A stretch of 64,000 bases of DNA from Mucilaginibacter_A sp965201005 (GCF_965201005.1 NZ_OZ241747.1:62001-126000), one strand, 5' to 3'; shown: positions 53,916 to 61,455, numbered from the stretch's first letter. A program made the numbers and translations. Notes: generated from the sequence alone by a model not told the origin.

Positions 53916-55037
53916 CTAATTGTTTTTCAGACCGAGTTTGTAATTCTTCAGATCGAGCATGTACTCATTATTCAAAAAATAGTTTAAGCCGAAAATGCAA
54001 AAATCATTTCCGGAAGTTTTAGGGTTTTCCAGATAAGTTAAATAATCTGTGGCTGTGGTGGTATAAGTATAATTAAAACCGGAAGTGGTTGCTGCTTTTA
54101 CCGTACTGTTTGCGGCCAGCAATGCGGCAGTTGCCGGTGCGGTGCTATCTTCAATATAACTGTAAGGTGCCGTGCCAGAATCAAACAAGGCGTTAGCTGT
54201 AAGTGTTTTGCCGTTGTAAGTGATTGTTGATGAGATGATTGGATAATATCCGGTTCCGGGATAATTAACCAATTGATGCTGCGTAAAACCGGATGAAGAA
54301 GATAAATCGGCATCCGTTAAACCTAAAGTAATTACGCCCGGTACAAAAGTAGAATAACCATTGCCGGAAAAATTGGATGTGCCCAAAGCTGCCATTTTAA
54401 AACCTCTGGTCAAACCTATTCCCGGATCGAAAGAACTGAACGGACTGGTTACAAAAACACCATTGTTGAACGTAATATCGTAAATCGGTGCCACGCCCAT
54501 CACATCAAAATCATGCGCCGTGGCCGTTGTTCCGCCAACATTTACCGCTTTATAATACAGGAAAAAAGGCAAACGCTTAACTAAAATATTACCGTTCACA
54601 TCGCCGATAGTTACCGGCGCGTAAGCTAAATTTCCGTAAACCGTGGCCCCGCTGGTATTGCTTCCGTAAGTAACGGATGATTTCTGGCTGGTGATGGTAA
54701 TACCGTTTACAACTGCAGAATCTCCCGTAAAAACAAAACCGGAAGTGGTAATCATCGAAGCTGGCAAAATACCTTGCGCATCCAGCACCATTCCGCCCGA
54801 ACCGGTATCAAAAACCATCCCGTAAGAAACCGTTTGTGTGCCTACTTTGGATACATTAATTTGTATTTGGCGGTAATTTAAAGTGGCATCTGCACCAAAT
54901 TCGTACAAACCTAACTTGGTTGGTGTAGCAACTGTTGGTGTGGTGGTTTTATCTTTTTTACAGGAAGCGGCAAATGCCAATATCAAAAATACTCCGGAAA
55001 TGACGGACAAAACTTTAGAATAGTATTTTTTTTTCAT
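53916..55037 (-). CDS. Pepsin-like (A1 fold) aspartic protease homologue, lipoprotein
   Basis: A 373-residue lipoprotein (lipobox AAASC, Cys26). It shows the full bilobal layout of pepsin-type proteases: first catalytic motif VFDTGSGGMVLD (DTGS at 77-80), HDFDVMGVAPIYD near 175-187 matching the conserved FDGILGLG-type turn, second catalytic motif ALFDSGTAPYSYI (DSGT at 286-289), and near the end IFGLNYFLNNEYMLDLKNYK, equivalent to the ILGDxFLRxYYxVFD strand. Such enzymes are mainly eukaryotic; a few bacterial homologues are known. Function is inferred as extracytoplasmic proteolysis; it may be inactive. It is monocistronic on the minus strand after a bidirectional terminator. Confidence 0.65.
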   Translation of the reverse strand: MKKKYYSKVLSVISGVFLILAFAASCKKDKTTTPTVATPTKLGLYEFGADATLNYRQIQINVSKVGTQTVSYGMVFDTGSGGMVLDAQGILPASMITTSGFVFTGDSAVVNGITITSQKSSVTYGSNTSGATVYGNLAYAPVTIGDVNGNILVKRLPFFLYYKAVNVGGTTATAHDFDVMGVAPIYDITFNNGVFVTSPFSSFDPGIGLTRGFKMAALGTSNFSGNGYSTFVPGVITLGLTDADLSSSSGFTQHQLVNYPGTGYYPIISSTITYNGKTLTANALFDSGTAPYSYIEDSTAPATAALLAANSTVKAATTSGFNYTYTTTATDYLTYLENPKTSGNDFCIFGLNYFLNNEYMLDLKNYKLGLKNN

Positions 55038-55202
55038 ACCGAAGGCTTTAAGTAGTTACAATACTTTTTTTGCGCTTAAGTTTGAACTGAAAACAGCATT
55101 TTTTTTGTTGAGAAAAGATAAGTCATCATTAATTTTTTGATTTATACCGATGAAAAAATCATAATAAAGTTTTTGGGCGAAATCAGCACAAATTTATACC
55201 GG

Positions 55203-55214
55203 TAAAAACAGCAT
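55203..55214 (+). repeat. Dispersed motif, TAAAAACAGCAT class, touching a stop codon
   Basis: On the minus strand the alcohol-dehydrogenase stop TGA and the motif share one base (TGATGCTGTTTTTA). It is preceded on the plus strand by AAATTTATACCGG. A near copy (TGAAAACAGCAT) lies near 55089. Confidence 0.85.
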
Positions 55215-56227
55215 CAAAACGAAACAATCGCTTTGATCACGCCGTTTTTCGGATCAAGCCAGCTTTTAAACCGATCTTTCACGTCATCAAAATCTACGCG
55301 GTGCGTGATGTACGTTTTCGGATCGACTAAACCGTTTTTCATACTGCTGATCACATGCTCAAAATCTGCGCGTGTTGCGTTACGGCTGCTCATCAGCGTA
55401 GCTTCCCGTTTATGAAATTCGGGATGACTGAAGCAGATTTCGCCTTTTTGCAAGCCAATCAGCACAAAACGTGCACCGTGCGCCATATATTGAAAAGCAT
55501 TGCAGATGGCTTTCTGGCTTCCCGTTGCATCGATCAAAACGGTTGGCATGTTGCCGCTGGTGATTTCCTGCAACTGTTCCATCACGTTTTCTGCGGATGC
55601 ATTGATGGTGTGATGAACTTTGAGTTTTTCCTTACAAAAGTTTAAACGGTTTTCGTTGATATCCAACGCGATAACTTTTCCACCTGCAATCCGGGCAAAT
55701 TCCATCGTGCCCAAACCAATCGGGCCGGCACCGATAACCAGCACAAATTCACCTTGTTCCACATCTGCCCTGCGAACCCCGTGCGCGCCGATCGCCAATG
55801 GCTCCACCAAAGCCAGTTCATCAAAACTTAACCCTTCGCCATGGACCAAAAGCCGCGATGGCACAGCTAAATACGCTGCCATACCGCCATTGATGTGCAC
55901 GCCGAAAACCTGTATTTGTGTGCAGCAATTCGGTTTCCCTGACTGGCAGGCGATACAATGCCCGCAGTTAAAATACGGGATAAACGTTACCGCTTCACCT
56001 TTTGTAAAACCGGGCGCACCGTCAAAATCAACCAGTTCGCCGGATAACTCGTGCCCTAAAATCCGCGGATAACTAAAAAATGGCTGTGTGCCTTCAAAAG
56101 CGTGTAAATCGGTTCCGCAAATCCCAACACGCTTTATTTTGATGAGTGCATTTCCGGGTTTCAGTTTCGGCATTTCCGCAGAACCGTAAGCAAATTGGCC
56201 GGGTTCTGTGCAGGTTAATATTTTCAT
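55214..56227 (-). CDS. Zinc-dependent alcohol dehydrogenase of the L-fucose operon
   Basis: A medium-chain dehydrogenase of 337 residues. Catalytic zinc ligands are in GICGTDLHAFEG and GHELSG; the structural zinc site is NCGHCIACQSGKPNCC (four Cys). The nucleotide fold has VIGAGPIGLGTMEFA. The type is close to enzymes oxidising sugar acids or polyols at C5. It is the last gene of the fucose operon, seven bases after the aldo/keto reductase stop. Because L-fuconate is 6-deoxy-L-galactonate, it could act on a fucose-derived acid, or on lactaldehyde formed later; both are inference. Confidence 0.85.
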   Translation of the reverse strand: MKILTCTEPGQFAYGSAEMPKLKPGNALIKIKRVGICGTDLHAFEGTQPFFSYPRILGHELSGELVDFDGAPGFTKGEAVTFIPYFNCGHCIACQSGKPNCCTQIQVFGVHINGGMAAYLAVPSRLLVHGEGLSFDELALVEPLAIGAHGVRRADVEQGEFVLVIGAGPIGLGTMEFARIAGGKVIALDINENRLNFCKEKLKVHHTINASAENVMEQLQEITSGNMPTVLIDATGSQKAICNAFQYMAHGARFVLIGLQKGEICFSHPEFHKREATLMSSRNATRADFEHVISSMKNGLVDPKTYITHRVDFDDVKDRFKSWLDPKNGVIKAIVSF

Positions 56228-56233
56228 GGTTTT

Positions 56234-57271
56234 TTATCCGATAAAAGAAGTATCGTTTTTGCTGAGCAAGCCGTGTTCCTGCATCGCTTTCCAAAATCCG
56301 GGCGGAATTTTTTTGGCGGCCATTTCGATATTTTCTTTCACTTTTTCGGGTTTGGAAGTGCTCATCGCAACGCTGTTCACGCCAGGAATGTTGAACCCGA
56401 AATTGAAACATGCTTCGGCCGGTTTGATGCTGAACTGCTCGCAGAGCGCAAAAAAAGCTTTCCGCCAGTTTAATAAATCCTGCCCTTCTTTTGTATTCGG
56501 GTCAACCTGAACGTAATTATAAAAATCGCTTCCGGTCAAAAATCCACCGTTAAAAACAGCAGAATTGATCACCGAAATATTTTTTTCATGCAGTTTGCCG
56601 ATAAAAGCAATCAGTTCCTGCGGATGGCTTTTCAGCGTCAAACTGTTGGCCAGCATTACCCAGTCCAGATCAACGTCGGCAGTCAGGCGTTCAATCACTT
56701 GCCAGGTTTTCGAGCCCACGCCAATCGCCGTAACTTTTCCTTGTTTTTTCAGCTCGGCCAGCGCGCAATAAGCACTCAAAATGTCTTGGTAACGACGTTT
56801 TTCGTCTTTTTCATCTTTTGCAGCGGCCAGATATTCGTCCGGGTCGTGCACCGAAACCATTTGCGGCACATAATTTCCGAGCAGCCGGTTTCCCTGTTCA
56901 AAACATTCCAAAATACCATCGTAACTGATTTTTTGTACGGCATCGTGATCGATATCTTTCCAAATATCCCGTTCAAAAGTTGGTTGCGGCGTTTTTAATT
57001 CGGTTTGATACCAGGCCAGTTTGTTGCTGATGATCACCTGTTTCGGATCGATATTTAGTTCGCGCAGGCATTTGCCCAAAACTTCCAAAGCCAGGCCGGC
57101 ACCATATTTTCCGGCAGAATCAAAAACCGGGGTCCCGGGCGAATTTTCAATATAATTGCGGACGATGTCCAGTTTCGTTTGATAAGGCAAAGCCTGATAA
57201 ATGTTCCCCAAACCGCTGGTTCCCCAGATTACGGGCGGAAGTTTGCTATCGGATGCTGTTTTTATCGGCAT
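56234..57271 (-). CDS. Aldo/keto reductase, probable L-fucose dehydrogenase
   Basis: A 345-residue NAD(P)-dependent reductase-fold enzyme. The active-site region is VFDSAGKYGAGLALEVLGKCL (Asp, Tyr), followed by VIISNKLAWYQ with the catalytic Lys, and VSVHDPDEYL with the His. The subgroup resembles D-threo-aldose 1-dehydrogenase, which oxidises L-fucose to L-fucono-lactone. Its operon position (with FucP, mutarotase and lactonase) supports this. Both ends of the gene are made of the dispersed motif: MPIKTAS at the start (57253-57264) and DTSFIG-stop at the end (56242-56253, one mismatch). Confidence 0.85.
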   Translation of the reverse strand: MPIKTASDSKLPPVIWGTSGLGNIYQALPYQTKLDIVRNYIENSPGTPVFDSAGKYGAGLALEVLGKCLRELNIDPKQVIISNKLAWYQTELKTPQPTFERDIWKDIDHDAVQKISYDGILECFEQGNRLLGNYVPQMVSVHDPDEYLAAAKDEKDEKRRYQDILSAYCALAELKKQGKVTAIGVGSKTWQVIERLTADVDLDWVMLANSLTLKSHPQELIAFIGKLHEKNISVINSAVFNGGFLTGSDFYNYVQVDPNTKEGQDLLNWRKAFFALCEQFSIKPAEACFNFGFNIPGVNSVAMSTSKPEKVKENIEMAAKKIPPGFWKAMQEHGLLSKNDTSFIG

Positions 57272-57280
57272 AAAATCTGG

Positions 57281-58111
57281 TTACAAATCATAAAATCTAA
57301 CGGCGTTTCCTCCCCAAAAAAGTTCCTGCTCGTTTTTGGCCAGGGTTGAAGTATAATGCTGAACGACGGAAAGCATTTTTTCATATCCGCCGGCAACATT
57401 GCAAACCGGCCAATCGGAACCAAAAAGTACGCGTTTTGCACCAAAAGCTTCAAAAACCACATCCAGGTAAGGCGTAAAATCTGCTGTTTTCCAGTTTTTC
57501 CAATTGGCTTCGGTCACCATTCCGGAAACTTTACAACTGACGTTTTCCAGCTCTGAAACGGCAATAATGTTCTTTTTCCAATCATCAATTGTTTTGTTTT
57601 TGATGTCTGGTTTGGCAATATGATCGATAACAAAAGGTTGATCCGGGAAATTTTCGATTAGCTTTTTTGCATTTTCCAGCTGCTTAGGAAAAATCAAAAT
57701 ATCATAAGCAAAACCAAATTTTTGCAGCTTTGAAATCCCGTTCATAAATGATTTTTGCAACATAAAAGAAGCATCCGCCTCGCTTTGCAAAATGTGCCGG
57801 AAACCTTTCATCAGCTTAAATTGACGATAATATTCCAGCCTTTCCTCAACCTTCGGCGAACAAAGATCAACCCAGCCAACCAACCCTTTAACAATGCTGT
57901 TTTTACCGGCATTTTTTAGTTGGAAAATGTTTTCGGCTTCGGATTGATCGGATTGGACGACTACGCAACCATCGAAACTGTTGTTTTGAAGGATCGGTCC
58001 CAAATCTTCCGGCAAAAAATCGCGCCGGATTTCGGGCATCGTATCATCGATCCAGCCATCTCTTACCGGATCAAAAACCCAGAAATGCTGGTGCGCATCA
58101 ATTTTTTGCAT
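57281..58111 (-). CDS. Amidohydrolase, probable L-fuconolactonase
   Basis: A 276-residue metal-dependent hydrolase of the amidohydrolase-2 family. It starts MQKIDAHQHFWVFDPVRDGW, the typical HxH of these lactonases, and continues with FDGCVVVQSDQSEAENIFQL, FVIDHIAKPDI (metal His) and VLFGSDWPVCN (metal Asp). In known L-fucose oxidation clusters this protein opens L-fucono-1,5-lactone to L-fuconate. Its start overlaps the end of the FAH-family gene by 14 bases. Exact motifs inside encode DASFM (57763-57774) and KNSIV (57894-57905). Confidence 0.88.
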   Translation of the reverse strand: MQKIDAHQHFWVFDPVRDGWIDDTMPEIRRDFLPEDLGPILQNNSFDGCVVVQSDQSEAENIFQLKNAGKNSIVKGLVGWVDLCSPKVEERLEYYRQFKLMKGFRHILQSEADASFMLQKSFMNGISKLQKFGFAYDILIFPKQLENAKKLIENFPDQPFVIDHIAKPDIKNKTIDDWKKNIIAVSELENVSCKVSGMVTEANWKNWKTADFTPYLDVVFEAFGAKRVLFGSDWPVCNVAGGYEKMLSVVQHYTSTLAKNEQELFWGGNAVRFYDL

Positions 58112-58955
58112 ACGCTTTTATCACCTGGCGCGAAGTTCCCAAACCGTCAATCCCCAACTCCAGCACGTCGCCGGGTTTTAAATATTTTGGCGGATCGAAG
58201 CCCAGGCCAACGCCGCTTGGTGTGCCGGTAGAAATGATATCGCCGGGCAGCAGCGTCATAAACTGGCTAATGTACGAAACCAGCTTCGGCACGCCAAAAA
58301 TCAAATCATCCGTGTTGCCGTCCTGCAGTATTTCGCCATTTAATTTAAGCCATAAACGCAGCTTGTGCGGATCGTCGATTTCATCTTTTGTGGCCAAAAA
58401 TGGTCCTATCGGCGCAAACGTGTCGCAGCCTTTACCTTTGTCCCACGTACCGCCGCGCTCCAGCTGAAATTCGCGTTCGGAAACATCGTTGTGCAGGCAA
58501 TATCCGGCCACGTAATCCATTGCTTCTTCTTCGCTTACATAACTGGCTTTTTTGCCGATGACAATGGCCAATTCTACTTCCCAATCGGTTTTGACAGAAT
58601 TTTTCGGGATGACAATATTGTCATTCGGGCCAACCAAAGCAGTAGTAGCTTTGAAGAATAAAATGGGTTCTTCCGGGATTTTGGCACCAGTTTCCTGCGC
58701 ATGTTTGGCATAATTCAGGCCGATGCATACTATTTTTGAAGGACCGGAAACTGGTGAACCCAAACGTTCAGAATCAGGCACTTCGATTAACCGGCCTTGA
58801 TTTGCTTTCACAAATTCTTCCAAACGCGCCAAACCGTTGTCTTCAAAAAACTGCTCGTTGTAATCTCCGCCGTAGGCAGAAACATCGTAGCGTACATTAT
58901 CAATGATTACGCCGATTTTTTCTTTTCCGGCATCGCCGTACCGTATTAATTTCAT
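58098..58955 (-). CDS. Fumarylacetoacetate hydrolase family protein, probable 2,4-diketo-3-deoxy-L-fuconate hydrolase
   Basis: A 285-residue FAH-fold enzyme. Seen: IVCIGLNYAKHAQETGAKIP, EPILFFKATTALVGPND, DWEVELAIVIGKKA with the metal-binding acidic residues, and TGTPSGVGLGFDPPKYL near the end, all characteristic of this C-C hydrolase/lyase family. In the Xanthomonas-type L-fucose route it cleaves 2,4-diketo-3-deoxy-L-fuconate to pyruvate and L-lactate. It lies between the SDR and lactonase genes. A motif pair lies just upstream of its start (58975-58996). Confidence 0.88.
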   Translation of the reverse strand: MKLIRYGDAGKEKIGVIIDNVRYDVSAYGGDYNEQFFEDNGLARLEEFVKANQGRLIEVPDSERLGSPVSGPSKIVCIGLNYAKHAQETGAKIPEEPILFFKATTALVGPNDNIVIPKNSVKTDWEVELAIVIGKKASYVSEEEAMDYVAGYCLHNDVSEREFQLERGGTWDKGKGCDTFAPIGPFLATKDEIDDPHKLRLWLKLNGEILQDGNTDDLIFGVPKLVSYISQFMTLLPGDIISTGTPSGVGLGFDPPKYLKPGDVLELGIDGLGTSRQVIKAYAKN

Positions 58956-58974
58956 GGTTTTAATTTTAGGTTGA

Positions 58975-58996
58975 TAAAAGAAGCATGCTTCTTTTA
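58975..58996. repeat. Overlapping inverted motif pair
   Basis: Forward TAAAAGAAGCAT (58975-58986) and reverse ATGCTTCTTTTA (58985-58996) share the AT at the centre of GCATGC, making a perfect 22-base palindrome. It lies in the 51-base gap between two genes of the fucose operon, so if it were a strong terminator it would split the operon. Confidence 0.85.
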
Positions 58997-59006
58997 CCGG
59001 TATAAT

Positions 59007-59771
59007 TTAATTGTTCAACTTAATAAATCCACCATCCAAAGGATAATCGCAGCCGGTAACAAAACCCGCTTCGTCAGAACAAAGATAAAGTGCCAGAGCG
59101 GCAACTTCTTCGGGTTCGCCCATGCGGCCAATTGGCTGGCTGTCAGATAGTTTGGTAAACATTTCCGCTTCCCGTCCGGCATAGTTTTTCGCAATAAAAC
59201 CATCTACAAAAGGCGTGTGGATGCGTGCCGGGGAAATGCTGTTGCAACGGATCTGATCGTCCAGATAATCGCGCGCCACGGATAAAGTCATGGCAAAAAT
59301 GGCACCTTTGCTCATCGAATACGCAAAACGATCGGAGATGCCAACCCAGGCCGCAATAGACGCTAGGTTTAAAACCACGCCGCCGCCGTTGGCCTTCATG
59401 TTCGGGATTGCTGCGTACAAACAGTTGTAGGCCCCTTTTACGTTGATGTTGAAAACACGCTCAAAATCAGCTTCTTCCGTGGTATCGGCGCGGCCGATAT
59501 GCGCAATTCCGGCGTTGTTGATCAGGATGTCGATCTTATCGATCTTCATAAATGTTTCCAGGATTTGCTGCTGGTTGCTTACATCGGCACTGTAAACAAA
59601 AGCTTTGCCGCCGCCAGCTTCAATTTCAGCAACGGTTTGTTCGCCGGCTTCGGCATTTAGCTCAATGATGTGCACTATCGCGCCCTGCTTGGCAAAAAGC
59701 GCGGCAATTGCTTTGCCGATACCGCTGCCGCCGCCGGTAATAATGGTGTTTTTCCCTGTGAGATCAAACAT
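59007..59771 (-). CDS. SDR family oxidoreductase, probable 2-keto-3-deoxy-L-fuconate dehydrogenase
   Basis: A short-chain dehydrogenase of 254 residues. Motifs are complete: TGGGSGIGKAIA (cofactor binding), INNAGIAH, the catalytic Ser in VLNLASIAAW and YSMSK (Tyr-x3-Lys), and YPLDGGFIKLNN at the C-terminus. In the oxidative L-fucose pathway this enzyme oxidises 2-keto-3-deoxy-L-fuconate at C4. Gene order (mutarotase, then SDR, then FAH hydrolase) fits. No motif lies inside the gene, though a near copy (59773-59788) stands just upstream. Confidence 0.88.
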   Translation of the reverse strand: MFDLTGKNTIITGGGSGIGKAIAALFAKQGAIVHIIELNAEAGEQTVAEIEAGGGKAFVYSADVSNQQQILETFMKIDKIDILINNAGIAHIGRADTTEEADFERVFNINVKGAYNCLYAAIPNMKANGGGVVLNLASIAAWVGISDRFAYSMSKGAIFAMTLSVARDYLDDQIRCNSISPARIHTPFVDGFIAKNYAGREAEMFTKLSDSQPIGRMGEPEEVAALALYLCSDEAGFVTGCDYPLDGGFIKLNN

Positions 59772-59781
59772 ACTACTGTTT

Positions 59782-60111
59782 TTATAGATGAAAAATTCGG
59801 TCCATCAACAACCACTTTTCGCCTGGTTTTGCCTGCGGCAAAGCTTGTTGATATTTCCACATCAGGTTTTCCCATTCCTGCACTTTTGGGTTAATGGCAT
59901 CCATTTTAGCCTTTTTTTCAAAGCTAAAAGAAGCATCGGTTTCCATCAGCATAAATAAACGGTTGCCCAGCAGATAAATTTCCATGCTGGTGATACCGGC
60001 ATCGATGATACTATTTTTGATTTCCGGCCAAACGTTTTCATGGTAAGTTTTATATTCTTCGATCAATTGCGGATCGTTGGCCAGATCAAGCGTAAAACAA
60101 TATTTCTGCAT
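59782..60111 (-). CDS. L-rhamnose/L-fucose mutarotase family protein
   Basis: A 109-residue dimeric sugar mutarotase of the RhaM fold, which interconverts alpha and beta anomers. Seen: KYCFTLDLANDPQLIEEYKT, YHENVWPEIKNSI with the active-site His, ITSMEIYLLGNRLFMLMETD, and the family C-terminus EKWLLMDRIFHL. In this operon the sugar is most probably L-fucose, supplying the anomer used by the dehydrogenase. An exact motif inside encodes DASFS (59925-59936). It starts two bases after the transporter stop. Confidence 0.9.
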   Translation of the reverse strand: MQKYCFTLDLANDPQLIEEYKTYHENVWPEIKNSIIDAGITSMEIYLLGNRLFMLMETDASFSFEKKAKMDAINPKVQEWENLMWKYQQALPQAKPGEKWLLMDRIFHL

Positions 60112-60113
60112 TT

Positions 60114-61379
60114 TTATAGGATTGGGGCAACGGCATTAATAAGTTTCAGGTTGGTGCGATGACCCTTCCAGCCAAAAAAAGCGACTACCGCAAAGCAAAT
60201 CAGCGGCACAAAATAACCCAACTGGATGTTGCCCGCTGCATCGCCGATATAAGCAAAAGCACGCGGCAAAATGGCACCGCCAACAATGCTCATCACCATT
60301 AAACTGCTGCCGATGGCGGTATCGTTCCCCAGGTTTTTGATGCCCAGCGCAAAGATAGTCGGGAACATGATCGACATAAAAAAGCAAATGGCGATAACCG
60401 TATAAACCGTAACCATGCCATGCAGAAAAATAGCTGATAAACAAAGCATTAAGTTGATGACCGCGTAGATGGCCAGCAGATCGGCCGGCCGGAAATACTT
60501 CATCAAAAACGTGCCGATGAAGCGGCCGATCAGAAATGCAATGCCGCCAACACCCAAATAATCTGCTGCTTTTACTTCAGTAAGCCCGGCAGATTTTGTG
60601 GCGTAAAGGATAAACAAGCTAAAAACACTAACCTGCGCGCCGATGTAAAAAAACTGCGCCGCCACGCCCCGGGAAAGGTGTTTATGTTTGAATGTTTGAA
60701 AAATGTTTTTATCAGTTGCCTGTTCTTCTCCGGATTCGATTTCCGGTAGTTTGGTAAAGGCAAAAGCGATGGCGATCAGCACCAAAACCGACCCTAAAAC
60801 AAAGTAAGGTGTTTTTACAGAAGAAGCTTCGGTGGCCAGGGCGATTTTGCGGGCGGCCTCCGTCATTTTACTTAGGGTTTCATCGGAAGCACCTTTGGTG
60901 AGGATAACGCGCGCGCCGATTATCGGAGCCAAAGCTGCGGCCAAACCGTTAAAAGATTGTGCAAAATTGAGGCGTTGCGTAGAACTTTCCGGATCGCCCA
61001 GCGAAGAGATGTAAGGGTTGGCGGCGGTTTCTAAAATAGTCAGCCCGCAGGCGATAACGAACAATGCGATCAGGAAAAACCCATATTGCTGTGTGTTGGC
61101 CGCCGGGATAAACAAGTAAGCACCAAAAGCAAAAAGCAGCAAACCCGTAATGATACCGGTTTTATAACCATACTTTTTCAGGATAAAACCCGCCGGCAAA
61201 GCCATGATGAAATAGGCGATAAAAACAGCAGAATCCACCAGCGTGGCCTGCACCGTGGTGAGCGTGAAAGACCGTTTTAAATGCGGGATTAATATCGGGT
61301 CGAGGTTGTGCGCAAATCCCCACAAAAAAAACAGCGAGGTAACCAAAATCAGCGGGAACAGGTATTTATTTTGCGGCAT
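60114..61379 (-). CDS. fucP: L-fucose:H+ symporter, FucP-type MFS permease
   Basis: A 421-residue twelve-helix transporter of the inner membrane. FucP features are FFLWGFAHNLDPILIPHLKR near the start, the helix FIAYFIMALPAGFILKKYGYK with its MFS loop, ETAANPYISSLGDPESSTQRL, and LNFAQSFNGLAAALAPIIGA. The second half includes FFMSIMFPTIFALGIKNLG. The family also imports other sugars, but the enzymes downstream argue for L-fucose. It is the first gene of the seven-gene operon; no regulator is encoded beside it. A motif near-copy (61220-61231) lies in the second helix. Confidence 0.92.
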   Translation of the reverse strand: MPQNKYLFPLILVTSLFFLWGFAHNLDPILIPHLKRSFTLTTVQATLVDSAVFIAYFIMALPAGFILKKYGYKTGIITGLLLFAFGAYLFIPAANTQQYGFFLIALFVIACGLTILETAANPYISSLGDPESSTQRLNFAQSFNGLAAALAPIIGARVILTKGASDETLSKMTEAARKIALATEASSVKTPYFVLGSVLVLIAIAFAFTKLPEIESGEEQATDKNIFQTFKHKHLSRGVAAQFFYIGAQVSVFSLFILYATKSAGLTEVKAADYLGVGGIAFLIGRFIGTFLMKYFRPADLLAIYAVINLMLCLSAIFLHGMVTVYTVIAICFFMSIMFPTIFALGIKNLGNDTAIGSSLMVMSIVGGAILPRAFAYIGDAAGNIQLGYFVPLICFAVVAFFGWKGHRTNLKLINAVAPIL

Positions 61380-61443
61380 GCAGGGGTTTTTAAAAGGCTG
61401 CTAAATATAGTTATATCCTGCCGTTATACTAATTTTATACCGA

Positions 61444-61455
61444 TAAAAGAAGCAT
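61444..61455 (+). repeat. Dispersed motif, TAAAAGAAGCAT class
   Basis: Exact copy preceded by AATTTTATACCGA, between the pepT stop and the fucP start. The upstream AT-tract plus CCGA is shared by many intergenic copies. Confidence 0.85.
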
